Shown: in pieces, positions 1 through 7,246 of the stretch
Layout of the letters: every line of letters begins with the position of its first letter
Position numbering within the stretch: the first letter of the stretch is position 1
Origin: Pseudomonadota bacterium
GTDB taxonomy: Bacteria > Pseudomonadota > Alphaproteobacteria > Rhizobiales > Rhizobiaceae
Direction: 5' to 3'
Assembly: GCA_023451915.1 (NCBI GenBank)
Contig: JAEXXS010000192.1
Span: forward strand, 1-12,854
Length of the DNA: 12,854 nt
The notes under the pieces: generated by a model
What the model saw: the letters and a program-made list of their open reading frames with translations, nothing else
Databases searched by the model: none
What the model was told of the DNA's origin: nothing
Position numbers and translations under genes: made by a program

Positions 1-243
1 GACGCCGTCCGGTCATCCTGATCCCCGGTGAAGGCAGTTTCGGTTTGCGACGCGACGATCGGGGGTACCTGCCGTCGCAAATTCTATAACTATAAGAAGA
101 TAACACATGCATGTCGCTCTCGGCGCTGCCCAAAGCGTGACGGACCTTTAGCGCCACCCACTCGCGAGCGTCGGAGTAGCTTCCATCCGTCCATGATCTG
201 AATAGAGCGGTGAAATTCCCGCAAATAATCAAAGATGGTGTTG
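1..243. other. Left-edge stretch with no assignable gene
   Basis: I recognise no gene here. The minus strand stays open in one frame from about 240 to the left edge, but the translation matches no family I know and has no clear start. The istB similarity of the neighbouring fragment does not continue into this stretch. It is probably intergenic or scrambled DNA next to an old insertion-sequence fragment. Confidence 0.4.
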
Positions 244-545
244 TCACGTTAACTGGGCTACAGTTGCCTGCCTGACGGTTTGGGCGAACGGAAGATAGCC
301 AAGCTCGTCCATAATGACGAAGTCGAGCCTTGTGATAAACTCGGCAAGACGCCCCTGCTTACCATTACGCGCTTCCGTTTCAAGACGATTGACGAGATCG
401 ACGACGTTGTAGAAGCGCCCGCGCGCGCCGTTGCGGATCAAGGCACGGGCAAGTGCGATGGACAAATGGGATTTTCCAGTGCCAGTTCCTCCAACGAGGA
501 CGATATTGTGCTGCTCGGCAAGGAAAGCTCCGCTCGAGAGCTGGC
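244..545 (-). pseudogene. istB: istB fragment (IS21-family helper ATPase), truncated at both ends
   Basis: The minus-strand translation carries an IstB/DnaC-like AAA+ core. It shows a Walker A motif ([10 protein letters not shown]), the IstB segment reading [13 protein letters not shown], and a Walker B region ([15 protein letters not shown]). IstB helps the IS21 transposase IstA in target choice and strand transfer. Full IstB proteins are about 250 residues; only about 95 recognisable residues remain. Similarity stops just after the Walker B motif near position 275, where the frame runs into unrelated sequence. On the other side it stops near 545, where a LysR coding sequence starts on the opposite strand. 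No istA and no IS21 terminal repeats are visible, so this is a relic rather than a working element. The fold assignment is secure; the exact break points are approximate. Confidence 0.8.
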
Positions 546-1103
546 GCAGCAACCGGACTTGCGCGTTCACCTCGATGCCAGTGACCGCATCGTCAATCTC
601 GTGGACGAGGGCTTCGACGTCGCGATCCGTTTCGGCGCGATGTCTGATTCAAGCCTCATTGCCCGCACTGTCGCGCCGAACGCCTATGTGATGTGCGCAG
701 ACCAGCCTATCTCGATCGTCGAGGTCGGCCCAGCGAGTTCGACGACCTGTTGTCGCATGAGTGCATTCTATTCGGCTCGCCACCCAACAACCGATGGGCG
801 TTCGAGGACGGCTCCTCGGTCAAAGTTCGTGGTGATCTCACAACAAATGACGGAGATCTCGCGCATGCCTGGGCGCTGGAAGGAGCTGGCATAGTCTTGA
901 AATCAATCTGGGACGTCTACGATGATATTAATCAGGAACGTCTTGAGATTGTCTTGCCGCATACGCGGCCTCCGGCGACACCGCTTCATGCCGTGTTTCC
1001 GCATTCGAGGCTTGCCGCTGCAAGGGTCCGGTTTGTCCTTGACTTCTTGGCGATGCGGCTAAGATTGCTATGGGAAGATGACATCGCACCGCTGATGGCT
1101 TAA
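541..1103 (+). pseudogene. LysR-family regulator remnant: C-terminal effector domain, frameshifted
   Basis: From about 541 one frame reads as the middle of a LysR substrate-binding domain ([20 protein letters not shown], then GFDVAIRFG, then APNAYVMCA). Near position 700 the match moves to another frame ([20 protein letters not shown], then ECILFG, WAFEDG, ALEGAGI) and continues to the stop at 1101-1103. A one-base deletion around 700 would explain the shift. The N-terminal winged helix-turn-helix and the first part of the effector domain are missing. The break coincides with the istB fragment, suggesting an IS21-related rearrangement removed them. LysR proteins are about 300 residues; roughly 185 are represented. 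The protein cannot bind DNA and should be non-functional. Its former target genes cannot be inferred. Confidence 0.82.
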
Positions 1104-1286
1104 GCCGGGCGAATTGGGTTGGCTGGCTTTTGATTACGAATGTTGTGGGGAGAATGTGGCCTGCATCTTCCGCTCATATGGATATGCGAAGGCAGCAACG
1201 CACATTCGTCATTGAATTGTCGGGCATCACGGTGGTTGGAGCGGCTTCCAATTGACACACCTCGTCGGTCCAATCGACACTTTTAC

Positions 1287-1313
1287 TTGTCATCCATACA
1301 TGATGCCTATATT
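1287..1313 (+). promoter_or_regulatory. Candidate promoter of the mocR-nitrilase-cio operon
   Basis: A TTGTCA box at 1287-1292 and a TATATT box at 1308-1313 are separated by 15 bp. The spacing is shorter than ideal, so this is a weak prediction. It would put the downstream inverted repeat over and just after the -10 box, a position suited to autorepression. No other promoter-like sequence is evident between the mocR stop and the end of the small gene at 6305. Confidence 0.3.
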
Positions 1314-1335
1314 GTATGTTAACAACGCATACAAT
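1294..1335 (+). promoter_or_regulatory. Putative MocR operator: ATTGTATG-N9-CATACAAT plus an upstream half-site
   Basis: ATTGTATG at 1311-1318 and CATACAAT at 1328-1335 form a perfect 8-bp inverted repeat with a 9-bp spacer. A third half-site, CCATACAT, lies at 1294-1301. The right arm ends one base before the GAGAGAG Shine-Dalgarno-like run of mocR (1337-1343). MocR/GntR regulators commonly bind repeated half-sites in front of their own gene, so these are natural candidates for autoregulation of the whole operon. The same half-site recurs near the mocR remnant at 7451-7792. The repeat is seen directly; binding by MocR is inferred. Confidence 0.55.
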
Positions 1336-1347
1336 TGAGAGAGCCAG

Positions 1348-2721
1348 ATGTGGACACCCAGATTGATCGAGAATGCCCGCATGAAGTATCTGGGCATTGT
1401 CGAAGCGTTAGAGGCCGATATCCGGTCCGGTCGTGTTGCGCGCGGCGATCGTCTGCCGGCTCAACGGGTCATCGCTGAGGCGCTAGGGGTCGATTTGACC
1501 ACAGTGACGCGGGCCTTTAATGAAGCGCGCCGCCGAGGGCTGGTTGATGCCCAAGCCGGGCGCGGGACTTATATCAGCGAAACGCTCAATGGTGAGGCGG
1601 CGGAGCAATCTCAGCCGTTGCTCGATTTGAGCATGAATATTCCGTCGCCGCCATCGTCTATCGACTTCCGTAAAATATTGCCCAAAGGGATTGCTGCCGT
1701 TCTTGGAAGCACCACGGGCCTTTTACATCTGAACTATCAGGAGAGTATTGGCGCGGAGCCTGATCGCGCCGCGGCGGCGAAATGGCTCTCCTCGCGGATC
1801 AAGACTACTCCCGACCGGATCGTGGTGACCGGCGGCGCGCAATCGGCCCTTTACGGCATATGTGAATTGCTACTGGAGCGTGGTGATGTGGTAGCGGCCG
1901 GTGCTATGACGTTCCCTGGCCTCAAGGTGATCGCTATTCACAAAGGGCTTGTTCTTGAGCCTCTCGACATGGACGAGCACGGTATTATCCCGGATTCTTT
2001 TGAAAAGCTTTGCCATGATAACCGGCCAAGAGCCGTATATATCGTTCCGAATATCGACAACCCGACTACCGCGACGCTTCCGGAGGACAGGCGCGAAGCG
2101 TTGGTGGAGATCGCTCGAAAGCACAGGGTGATCATCATCGAAGACGACCCTTACGGGCCATTGATAGCTGACCGAAGCGTCACTCTGGCAGAACTTGCGC
2201 CAGACATCACCTGGCACATTGAGACCCTTTCGAAATGCGTCACACCGGCCCTTCGTGTCGCTTATGTCGTCGCACCGACTGCCACATCGGCACTGCGCTT
2301 TGCCGGTATACAGCGCGCGACCATCATGATGGCGCCACCCTTGATGTCCGCCTTGGCAAGTCGCTGGATCTCGGAAGGTGTTCTGGACGAAATCGCGACT
2401 GCGATCCGGGTCGAAAATGCCGAGAGGCAGAAACTGGCGACCGTCGCGTTTCAGGGGCTGGACTACGCAGCAGATTCCAACGGCCATCATCTGTGGTTGC
2501 GCTTGCCGGACTATTGGCGCGCTGCGGATTTCGCTGAACACGCCGACCGCGTCGGCGTCGCCATTGTGCCAAGTTCAGCTTTTGCTATCGTCTCCCACCC
2601 CATCGAAGCGGTTAGGATTTCTCTTGGTGTTGCTCCCGACAGGGGCGACTTGGAGGACGGTTTGACACTTCTCGCCAGCCTGATTTCACAGCCATCGCTC
2701 GGTGCGAAGGCTGTTGTCTAG
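1348..2721 (+). CDS. MocR-type regulator (GntR winged helix fused to class I aminotransferase-like domain)
   Basis: This 457-residue protein has a GntR winged-helix domain at residues 10-77 (DIRSG...LPAQR...[17 protein letters not shown]...GRGTYI). A fold-type I aminotransferase-like domain follows from about residue 90. The PLP-contacting residues appear intact: N238 (in DNPT), D266 and Y269 (EDDPY), K296 as Schiff-base lysine ([11 protein letters not shown]) and R423 (VRISLG). MocR proteins are dimeric cytoplasmic regulators that usually sense PLP or an amino compound bound through it. Length is normal for the family. The ATG at 1348 follows a GAGAGAG run by 4 bases. The gene lies 17 bp before the nitrilase gene and probably shares its transcript, so it likely controls the nitrilase-cio genes and itself through the upstream inverted repeat. 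The effector is unknown; an amino-nitrile or the amino-acid product of the nitrilase is a guess. The family call is firm. Confidence 0.93.
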   Translation: MWTPRLIENARMKYLGIVEALEADIRSGRVARGDRLPAQRVIAEALGVDLTTVTRAFNEARRRGLVDAQAGRGTYISETLNGEAAEQSQPLLDLSMNIPSPPSSIDFRKILPKGIAAVLGSTTGLLHLNYQESIGAEPDRAAAAKWLSSRIKTTPDRIVVTGGAQSALYGICELLLERGDVVAAGAMTFPGLKVIAIHKGLVLEPLDMDEHGIIPDSFEKLCHDNRPRAVYIVPNIDNPTTATLPEDRREALVEIARKHRVIIIEDDPYGPLIADRSVTLAELAPDITWHIETLSKCVTPALRVAYVVAPTATSALRFAGIQRATIMMAPPLMSALASRWISEGVLDEIATAIRVENAERQKLATVAFQGLDYAADSNGHHLWLRLPDYWRAADFAEHADRVGVAIVPSSAFAIVSHPIEAVRISLGVAPDRGDLEDGLTLLASLISQPSLGAKAVV

Positions 2722-2738
2722 TTTTTAAGGAACCACCG

Positions 2739-3740
2739 ATGTCCACGACGATCAAAGCCGCAGTTGTTCAGGCCGGCCCAGTCCTCTTTGATACCCAGAA
2801 AACCATCTCTGAGCTCGCAAACCTCGCGCGCGAGGCGGCCGAAAAGGGGGCGGAACTGGTGGTGTTCCCTGAGGCTTTCGTCGGCGGGTATCCGAAGGGC
2901 CTCGATTTCGGGGCGAGGCTGGGAATGAGGAGCCCGGAGGGCCGCGAGGATTTTCGCCGGTATCATGAGAGTGCGATCGATCTTCCCGGTCCGGAAGCCA
3001 CTCGTCTTGGCGAAATCGCTCGCGACAACCGCATTCATCTGGTCGTCGGCATAATTGAGCGCGATGGCGGCACGCTTTATTGTACGGCGGTGACGTATGC
3101 GCCGTCGGGCAAGCTTATATCCAAACACCGCAAGCTGATGCCGACCGCGCTGGAGCGCCTCGTCTGGGGATTCGGCGACGGCTCGACCATCAGCGTTGTC
3201 GATACGCCGCTCGGCCGTATCGGCAGTGTCATTTGCTGGGAGAACTATATGCCGCTGCTGCGTGCGGCGATGTATGCACAGGGCATCGAACTCTACTGCG
3301 CGCCGACCGTCGATGACCGCGACACCTGGCTCCCGACAATGCGGACTATCGCGCTGGAAGGGCGTTGCTTTGTCATTTCCGCTTGCCAGTATTTCACGCG
3401 TAGCGATGGACCGACAGACTATGAACCCATTCAGGGAGACGATCCGAACACGGTTCTAATCCGCGGCGGCTCCTGCATTGTCGATCCCCTTGGCAATGTT
3501 CTGGTCGAGCCTGATTTTTCTGGCGAAGCCATCCATGTCGCCGAACTTGATCGACGCATCATCGCGCGCGGCAAATACGACCTCGATGTCGTTGGCCACT
3601 ATGCGCGGCCCGACGTGTTCAGCCTGTCGGTCGACACGAGACCCAAGGCCGCCGTCTCCTTCACACGCAGCCGCGGGCTGCCGGTCGGTGACGCCGAGGC
3701 AGGACCAGAAGAACCGGAGATAGCGGTATGTTTGGATTAA
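2739..3740 (+). CDS. Nitrilase (carbon-nitrogen hydrolase), resembling plant NIT4-type enzymes
   Basis: This 333-residue cytoplasmic enzyme of nitrilase branch 1 should hydrolyse a nitrile to a carboxylate plus ammonia. The catalytic residues are present: E45 (VVFPEAFVGGYPKG), K132 (HRKLMPT), the second glutamate E139 (ERLVWGFGDGS) and nucleophile C166 (GSVICWENYMPLLR). The stretches after the cysteine (MYAQGIELYCAPT, FVISACQYF, VGHYARPDV) resemble plant NIT1-4 nitrilases more than Bacillus or Pseudomonas cyanide dihydratases as I recall them. Beta-cyanoalanine is therefore a plausible substrate, and arylacetonitriles or aliphatic nitriles are alternatives. The ATG at 2739 follows an AAGGA ribosome site. 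The gene sits 17 bp after mocR, and its last 13 bp overlap the start of cioA, so it is probably translationally coupled to the cyanide-insensitive oxidase. Nitrilase is certain; the substrate is inference. Confidence 0.93.
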   Translation: MSTTIKAAVVQAGPVLFDTQKTISELANLAREAAEKGAELVVFPEAFVGGYPKGLDFGARLGMRSPEGREDFRRYHESAIDLPGPEATRLGEIARDNRIHLVVGIIERDGGTLYCTAVTYAPSGKLISKHRKLMPTALERLVWGFGDGSTISVVDTPLGRIGSVICWENYMPLLRAAMYAQGIELYCAPTVDDRDTWLPTMRTIALEGRCFVISACQYFTRSDGPTDYEPIQGDDPNTVLIRGGSCIVDPLGNVLVEPDFSGEAIHVAELDRRIIARGKYDLDVVGHYARPDVFSLSVDTRPKAAVSFTRSRGLPVGDAEAGPEEPEIAVCLD

Positions 3741-5143
3741 CCACCCTCGAACTGGCCCGTATCCAGTTCGGCTTCACGATTTCCTTTCACATCATCTTTC
3801 CGGCCATCACCATTGGGCTAGCCAGCTACCTGGCCGTTCTCGAAGGTTTGTGGCTCTGGAAGAAAGACACTGTCTATCGTGATCTCTATCACTTCTGGTC
3901 GCATATTTTTGCGGTCAATTTCGCCATGGGTGTCGTCTCCGGCATTGTCATGGCGTACCAGTTCGGCACCAATTGGAGCTATTATTCGTCCTTCGCGGGT
4001 TCGGTCACCGGAACGCTTCTCGCATACGAGGTCCTGACGGCGTTCTTCCTGGAAGCAGGTTTTCTCGGCGTCATGTTGCTCGGCTGGAACAAGGTTGGAC
4101 CGGGGTTGCATTTCTTTGCCACCATCATGGTAGCGATCGGAACCCTGATCTCGGCAACCTGGATCCTGGCCTCGAATAGCTGGATGCAGACGCCACAAGG
4201 TTACGAGATCGTCAACAACATTGTCGTACCGGTTGACTGGCTGAAAGTTATCTTCAATCCATCTTTCCCCTATAGGCTCGCGCATATGACGGTCGCCGCC
4301 TTTTTGGCGACGGCTCTTTTCGTAGGGGCTTCGGGTGCCTGGCACCTCCTGCGCGGCAACGACAATCCGCGTGTTCGCAAGATGTTCTCCATGGCGCTGT
4401 GGATGTTGGTGGTCGTGGCTCCGCTGCAGATTGCTATCGGCGACCTCCACGGCCTCAATACGCTTGAACATCAGCCCGCCAAGATCGCCGCCATGGAAGG
4501 TCATTGGCGCAACGAACCGGGCGCAGGCGTGCCGCTCGTCCTATTCGGATTGCCCGATATGAAAGCAGAGGAGACCCATTACAAAATCGAGATTCCAAGA
4601 CTGGGTGGGCTCATCCTGACACACAGCCTGGACGGACAGTATCAGGGTCTCAGTGAATTTCCGCGTGAAGATCGCCCGAACTCCACGGTCGTCTTCTGGT
4701 CGTTCCGCGTCATGGTCGGTCTTGGCATGCTCATGCTGCTTCTCGGCGCATGGGGCATATGGCGTCGCTGGCGCGGTCATCTTTATGCAAAAGGATGGTT
4801 TTTGCGCTTCGCTATCTGGATGGGACCATCTGGCCTCATCGCGATCCTGGCTGGCTGGTATACGACCGAAATCGGTCGCCAGCCTTGGGTTGTCTATGGG
4901 GTTATGAGGACGAAAGACGCCGTCTCAAATCACTCGGCAATCGCCTTGTCGATTTCGCTCATCGGCTTCATCGTTGTATATTTCGCGGTGTTCGGGTTCG
5001 GTGTCAGTTACATGCTGAAACTCGTCGCACGGGGGCCGCGTCCGGGTGAGGACGAAGATCCTCCGCACAAGCCTGGTCAATCGCAGCGACCCGCTCGGCC
5101 ATTGTCAGCCGCACCTGACGACATCGATCCGTCTGTGATCTGA
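3728..5143 (+). CDS. cioA: Cytochrome bd-type (cyanide-insensitive) quinol oxidase subunit I
   Basis: This 471-residue inner-membrane subunit, with CioB, oxidises quinol and reduces oxygen to water, bypassing the cytochrome c branch. Visible haem ligands are H21 (ISFHIIFPA), H186 (RLAHMTVAAF) and M329 (FWSFRVMVG), with conserved glutamates E101 and E109. The GRQPWV motif is at 384-389. The quinol loop begins GDLHGLNTLEHQPAK (238-252) and is short, which marks the CIO (CioA) subgroup rather than long-loop E. coli CydA. About nine membrane helices are expected. The C-terminal tail (from residue 437) is polar and proline-rich. The ATG at 3728 lies inside the 3' end of the nitrilase gene, behind a GGAG. 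Cyanide insensitivity is known for the CIO group and is not proven for this protein. Confidence 0.95.
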   Translation: MFGLTTLELARIQFGFTISFHIIFPAITIGLASYLAVLEGLWLWKKDTVYRDLYHFWSHIFAVNFAMGVVSGIVMAYQFGTNWSYYSSFAGSVTGTLLAYEVLTAFFLEAGFLGVMLLGWNKVGPGLHFFATIMVAIGTLISATWILASNSWMQTPQGYEIVNNIVVPVDWLKVIFNPSFPYRLAHMTVAAFLATALFVGASGAWHLLRGNDNPRVRKMFSMALWMLVVVAPLQIAIGDLHGLNTLEHQPAKIAAMEGHWRNEPGAGVPLVLFGLPDMKAEETHYKIEIPRLGGLILTHSLDGQYQGLSEFPREDRPNSTVVFWSFRVMVGLGMLMLLLGAWGIWRRWRGHLYAKGWFLRFAIWMGPSGLIAILAGWYTTEIGRQPWVVYGVMRTKDAVSNHSAIALSISLIGFIVVYFAVFGFGVSYMLKLVARGPRPGEDEDPPHKPGQSQRPARPLSAAPDDIDPSVI

Positions 5144-5154
5144 GGAGACAAATC

Positions 5155-6162
5155 ATGGGTATCGATCTTCCTCTTCTCTGGGCCATCATTATCGGCTTTG
5201 GCCTCATGATGTATGTCATCATGGACGGTTTCGACCTCGGCATCGGCATTCTGTTTCCGTTTGTGAAGGACAGGCATGAACGGGATCTGATGATCAACAC
5301 TGTTGCTCCCGTATGGGACGGCAACGAAACCTGGCTCGTGCTGGGTGGGGCCGCCCTTATGTCAGCTTTCCCGCTCGCCTATGCTGTGGTGTTGAGCGCG
5401 CTCTATATACCAATACTCCTGATGCTGGCAGGGTTGATCTGGCGCGGCGTTGCCTTCGAATTCCGCTTCAAGGCCGACGAGGCCCACCGGCCCTTCTGGG
5501 ACAAAGCCTTCATCTGGGGTTCCTACATTGCAACGTTCTCGCAAGGGGTGATGCTTGGCGCGTTCATCAATGGCTTCCATGTCGAGAATGGCGGTTATGC
5601 AGGAGGCCTTCTCGACTGGCTTACACCGTTTAGTTTGTTTACTGGAGCAGGCCTTGTGCTGGCCTATGCCTTGCTTGGCACCACATGGCTTGTGATGAAG
5701 ACGGAAGTCGCGCTTCAGAGCCGTATGCGGCAGCTTGGCAGACCGGTTACAATTGTTCTGTTCCTGACGATCATAGTGGTCAGCATCTGGACACCGCTTG
5801 CTCATCCATCAGTGGCGGAGCGCTGGTTCTCCCTGCCGAACCTGTTCTTCTTTTCGCCCGTGCCCGTGCTCGTGGCGGTTGCGACATGGCTTTTGCTGAG
5901 GACCCTCTCAGGTCAAGGTCACGCGGCCCCATTCATTCTCTCGCTCTTCCTGTTGTTCCTTGGCTATTCGGGGCTTGCGATCAGCGTCTGGCCTAACATC
6001 ATCCCGCCGGGCATCTCCATCTGGCAGGCATCATCGCCTCCTCAAAGCCAGGGCTTCGCGCTCGTTGGAGCCCTGTTCATCATTCCCTTCATCCTTGCCT
6101 ACACCGCCTGGTCCTACTGGGTCTTCCGCGGCAAGGTGCGGCATAACGAAGGGTATCACTGA
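5155..6162 (+). CDS. cioB: Cytochrome bd-type (cyanide-insensitive) quinol oxidase subunit II
   Basis: This 335-residue polytopic protein partners subunit I and stabilises the haem-bearing complex. The N-terminus (LPLLWAIIIGFGLMMYVIMD then GFDLGIGILFPF) and the block NTVAPVWDGNETWLVLGG are diagnostic of CydB/CioB. FRFKADEAHRPFWD and FSQGVMLGAFINGF are further family segments. The length fits the short CIO-type subunit II rather than the longer E. coli CydB. It starts 11 bp after cioA behind a GAGGAG ribosome site. Its stop codon overlaps the start of the next gene (TGATG at 6160-6164), so all three subunits should be made from one message. Confidence 0.95.
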   Translation: MGIDLPLLWAIIIGFGLMMYVIMDGFDLGIGILFPFVKDRHERDLMINTVAPVWDGNETWLVLGGAALMSAFPLAYAVVLSALYIPILLMLAGLIWRGVAFEFRFKADEAHRPFWDKAFIWGSYIATFSQGVMLGAFINGFHVENGGYAGGLLDWLTPFSLFTGAGLVLAYALLGTTWLVMKTEVALQSRMRQLGRPVTIVLFLTIIVVSIWTPLAHPSVAERWFSLPNLFFFSPVPVLVAVATWLLLRTLSGQGHAAPFILSLFLLFLGYSGLAISVWPNIIPPGISIWQASSPPQSQGFALVGALFIIPFILAYTAWSYWVFRGKVRHNEGYH

Positions 6163-6305
6163 TGAGAACGGACAGCCGCGACCGTACACTCTGGTTGCGC
6201 CGTGTCGGCTGGCTCGTGCTCATCTGGGCAGCCAGCGTAGGAGCGCTGGCAGTTGTCGCGCTCCTCTTCCGTCTGGCGATGAGAATGGTCGGAATGACCA
6301 CTTAA
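6162..6305 (+). CDS. DUF2474-type small membrane protein, CydX-like accessory subunit of the oxidase
   Basis: This 47-residue protein begins MRTDSRDRTLWLRRVGW, followed by one membrane helix (LVLIWAASVGALAVVALLFR) and a short tail LAMRMVGMTT. The W-x2-R-x2-W-L lead, the IW-x-ASV segment in the helix and the position right after cioB match DUF2474, a family that accompanies CIO-type cytochrome bd oxidases. Such small subunits (CydX and relatives) pack against subunit I and stabilise the haems. The start ATG at 6162-6164 overlaps the cioB stop by one base (TGATG), which implies translational coupling. It is short enough to be missed by automatic gene calling. The family assignment rests on pattern and context, without a profile search. 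Confidence 0.85.
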   Translation: MRTDSRDRTLWLRRVGWLVLIWAASVGALAVVALLFRLAMRMVGMTT

Positions 6306-6510
6306 CGCAGTTCGCGGTAACCTGGCGAGCTATAATCTACACGCATGATTGCTCGCTCGGCTGATTTTGTTCCTTACATGGAGCCCAAACGCCTGAGAAA
6401 ACCGTGCACGAACGAACGATTGAGCGCCGAAGATTGCAAAGTCACACGACGCTCGTTGTATCGACTGAAAATTCAGTAGCTTTATCAAGCCAATCCCAGA
6501 AAGAACCATC
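6306..6510. other. Intergenic gap between the cio operon and the DUF983 gene
   Basis: This 205-bp gap shows no convincing terminator hairpin after the DUF2474 gene and no open frame that resembles a known protein. From here base composition becomes visibly more AT-rich than in the mocR-cio block. It must hold any promoter of the DUF983 gene, but I cannot point to convincing -35 and -10 boxes. Confidence 0.4.
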
Positions 6511-6954
6511 ATGCAGAATGAACAACAATGGCCAGCCCTTTTACCCACCCAGACAGGTCTTAGAGGGCTTTGCCCGCGCTGTGGGCAGGGTCACTTGTTT
6601 GAGGGTTTTCTTAAGATGCGGAAAAAGTGCGAAGTATGCGAGCTTGATTATGCGTTTGCCGATCCTGCAGATGGACCAGCCTTCTTTATTATGATGTTTG
6701 GATGTATCCCAAGCATGGTCTTTGCAGTCTGGTTTCAGATCAAGTTTGAACCAGCATTGTGGGTACACCTCTTCACCAGTTTGCCCATTATGCTTCTTAC
6801 CTGCCTGCCACCTTTGCGCCCGCTCAAGGGTTGGCTGATTGCCAGCCAGTATTTTCATAAAGCAGAAGAGGGTTCGATTGACTGGCAATGGCATGAACAA
6901 AATAAGAAAAGCATCGCAACGAAGGAAAATGAAGCAGAAAACGAAACTCAATAG
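6511..6954 (+). CDS. DUF983 zinc-ribbon membrane protein
   Basis: This 147-residue protein has an N-terminal pair of CxxC motifs (CPRCGQGHLFEGF and CEVCELDY) that should form a rubredoxin-like zinc ribbon. Two hydrophobic segments follow (AFFIMMFGCIPSMVFAVWF and LWVHLFTSLPIMLLTCLPP) and then the conserved end RPLKGWLIASQYFHKAEEG. This is the DUF983 layout. The family is common in Alphaproteobacteria, often near cytochrome oxidase genes, but has no assigned biochemical role. Start ATG 6511 follows a weak AGAAAG. The charged C-terminal tail (KKSIATKENEAENETQ) is not part of the domain. The gene lies 205 bp after the cio operon, too far to assume cotranscription, and codon use is more AT-rich. 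It converges on hemP. Confidence 0.85.
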   Translation: MQNEQQWPALLPTQTGLRGLCPRCGQGHLFEGFLKMRKKCEVCELDYAFADPADGPAFFIMMFGCIPSMVFAVWFQIKFEPALWVHLFTSLPIMLLTCLPPLRPLKGWLIASQYFHKAEEGSIDWQWHEQNKKSIATKENEAENETQ

Positions 6955-7024
6955 GGTGGCATATGTTTATTGCTGATGATAACCAACCCCTCGGGGAGCA
7001 GAGGCGCTTCTTCACGAGAATCCC

Positions 7025-7243
7025 TTATTTGTTCAAGATCAGTCCACCACTTCTGGTAATTTTCAGACGGTAGAATTCATTGCCATGCTGAATCAGAACT
7101 TCGTCTCCACCGCACAGTAGATCTTCACTCTTCCAGACCTTAAAAGTTAGACCGCCGGGGTAGTTGTGAAGCATCGAAACCGCCACGCTTCTACAACTAT
7201 TGTCCACTCCTGGGTCGAAATCGGTACTCTTTTTTTTGGTCAT
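7025..7243 (-). CDS. hemP: Hemin uptake protein HemP
   Basis: This 72-residue protein has a C-terminal half WKSEDLLCGGDEVLIQHG, then EFYRLKITRSGGLILNK, the hallmark of HemP/HmuP (consensus: S-x-x-L-x-G-G, then I-x-H, then Y-x-L-R-x-T, then K-L-I-L-x-K). HemP proteins accompany haem-uptake genes; some act as activators of the haem receptor gene. I chose the ATG at 7243 over the TTG two codons upstream because a GGAG (7253-7250) lies six bases before it. The N-terminal 35 residues are poorly conserved. No haem receptor or transporter gene is nearby, so hemP is orphaned in this window. Iron-dependent control is expected from the family, but no convincing Fur or Irr box was found. Confidence 0.9.
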   Translation of the reverse strand: MTKKKSTDFDPGVDNSCRSVAVSMLHNYPGGLTFKVWKSEDLLCGGDEVLIQHGNEFYRLKITRSGGLILNK

Positions 7244-7246
7244 CAA

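Noticed and set aside
1140..1322. 60-codon plus-strand frame before mocR
   Set aside because: It has no ribosome site, overlaps the candidate promoter and operator, and has no similarity to known proteins.
1870..2541. Long antisense open frame inside mocR
   Set aside because: The plus strand encodes a complete, motif-bearing MocR; the antisense frame is a by-product of GC-rich codon use.
3818..4504. 228-codon antisense frame inside cioA
   Set aside because: It shows no family resemblance, and cioA on the other strand is fully conserved.
6965..7005. CCCCTCGGGG palindrome between DUF983 and hemP as a terminator
   Set aside because: It has no loop and no following T-run; it does not form a credible intrinsic terminator.
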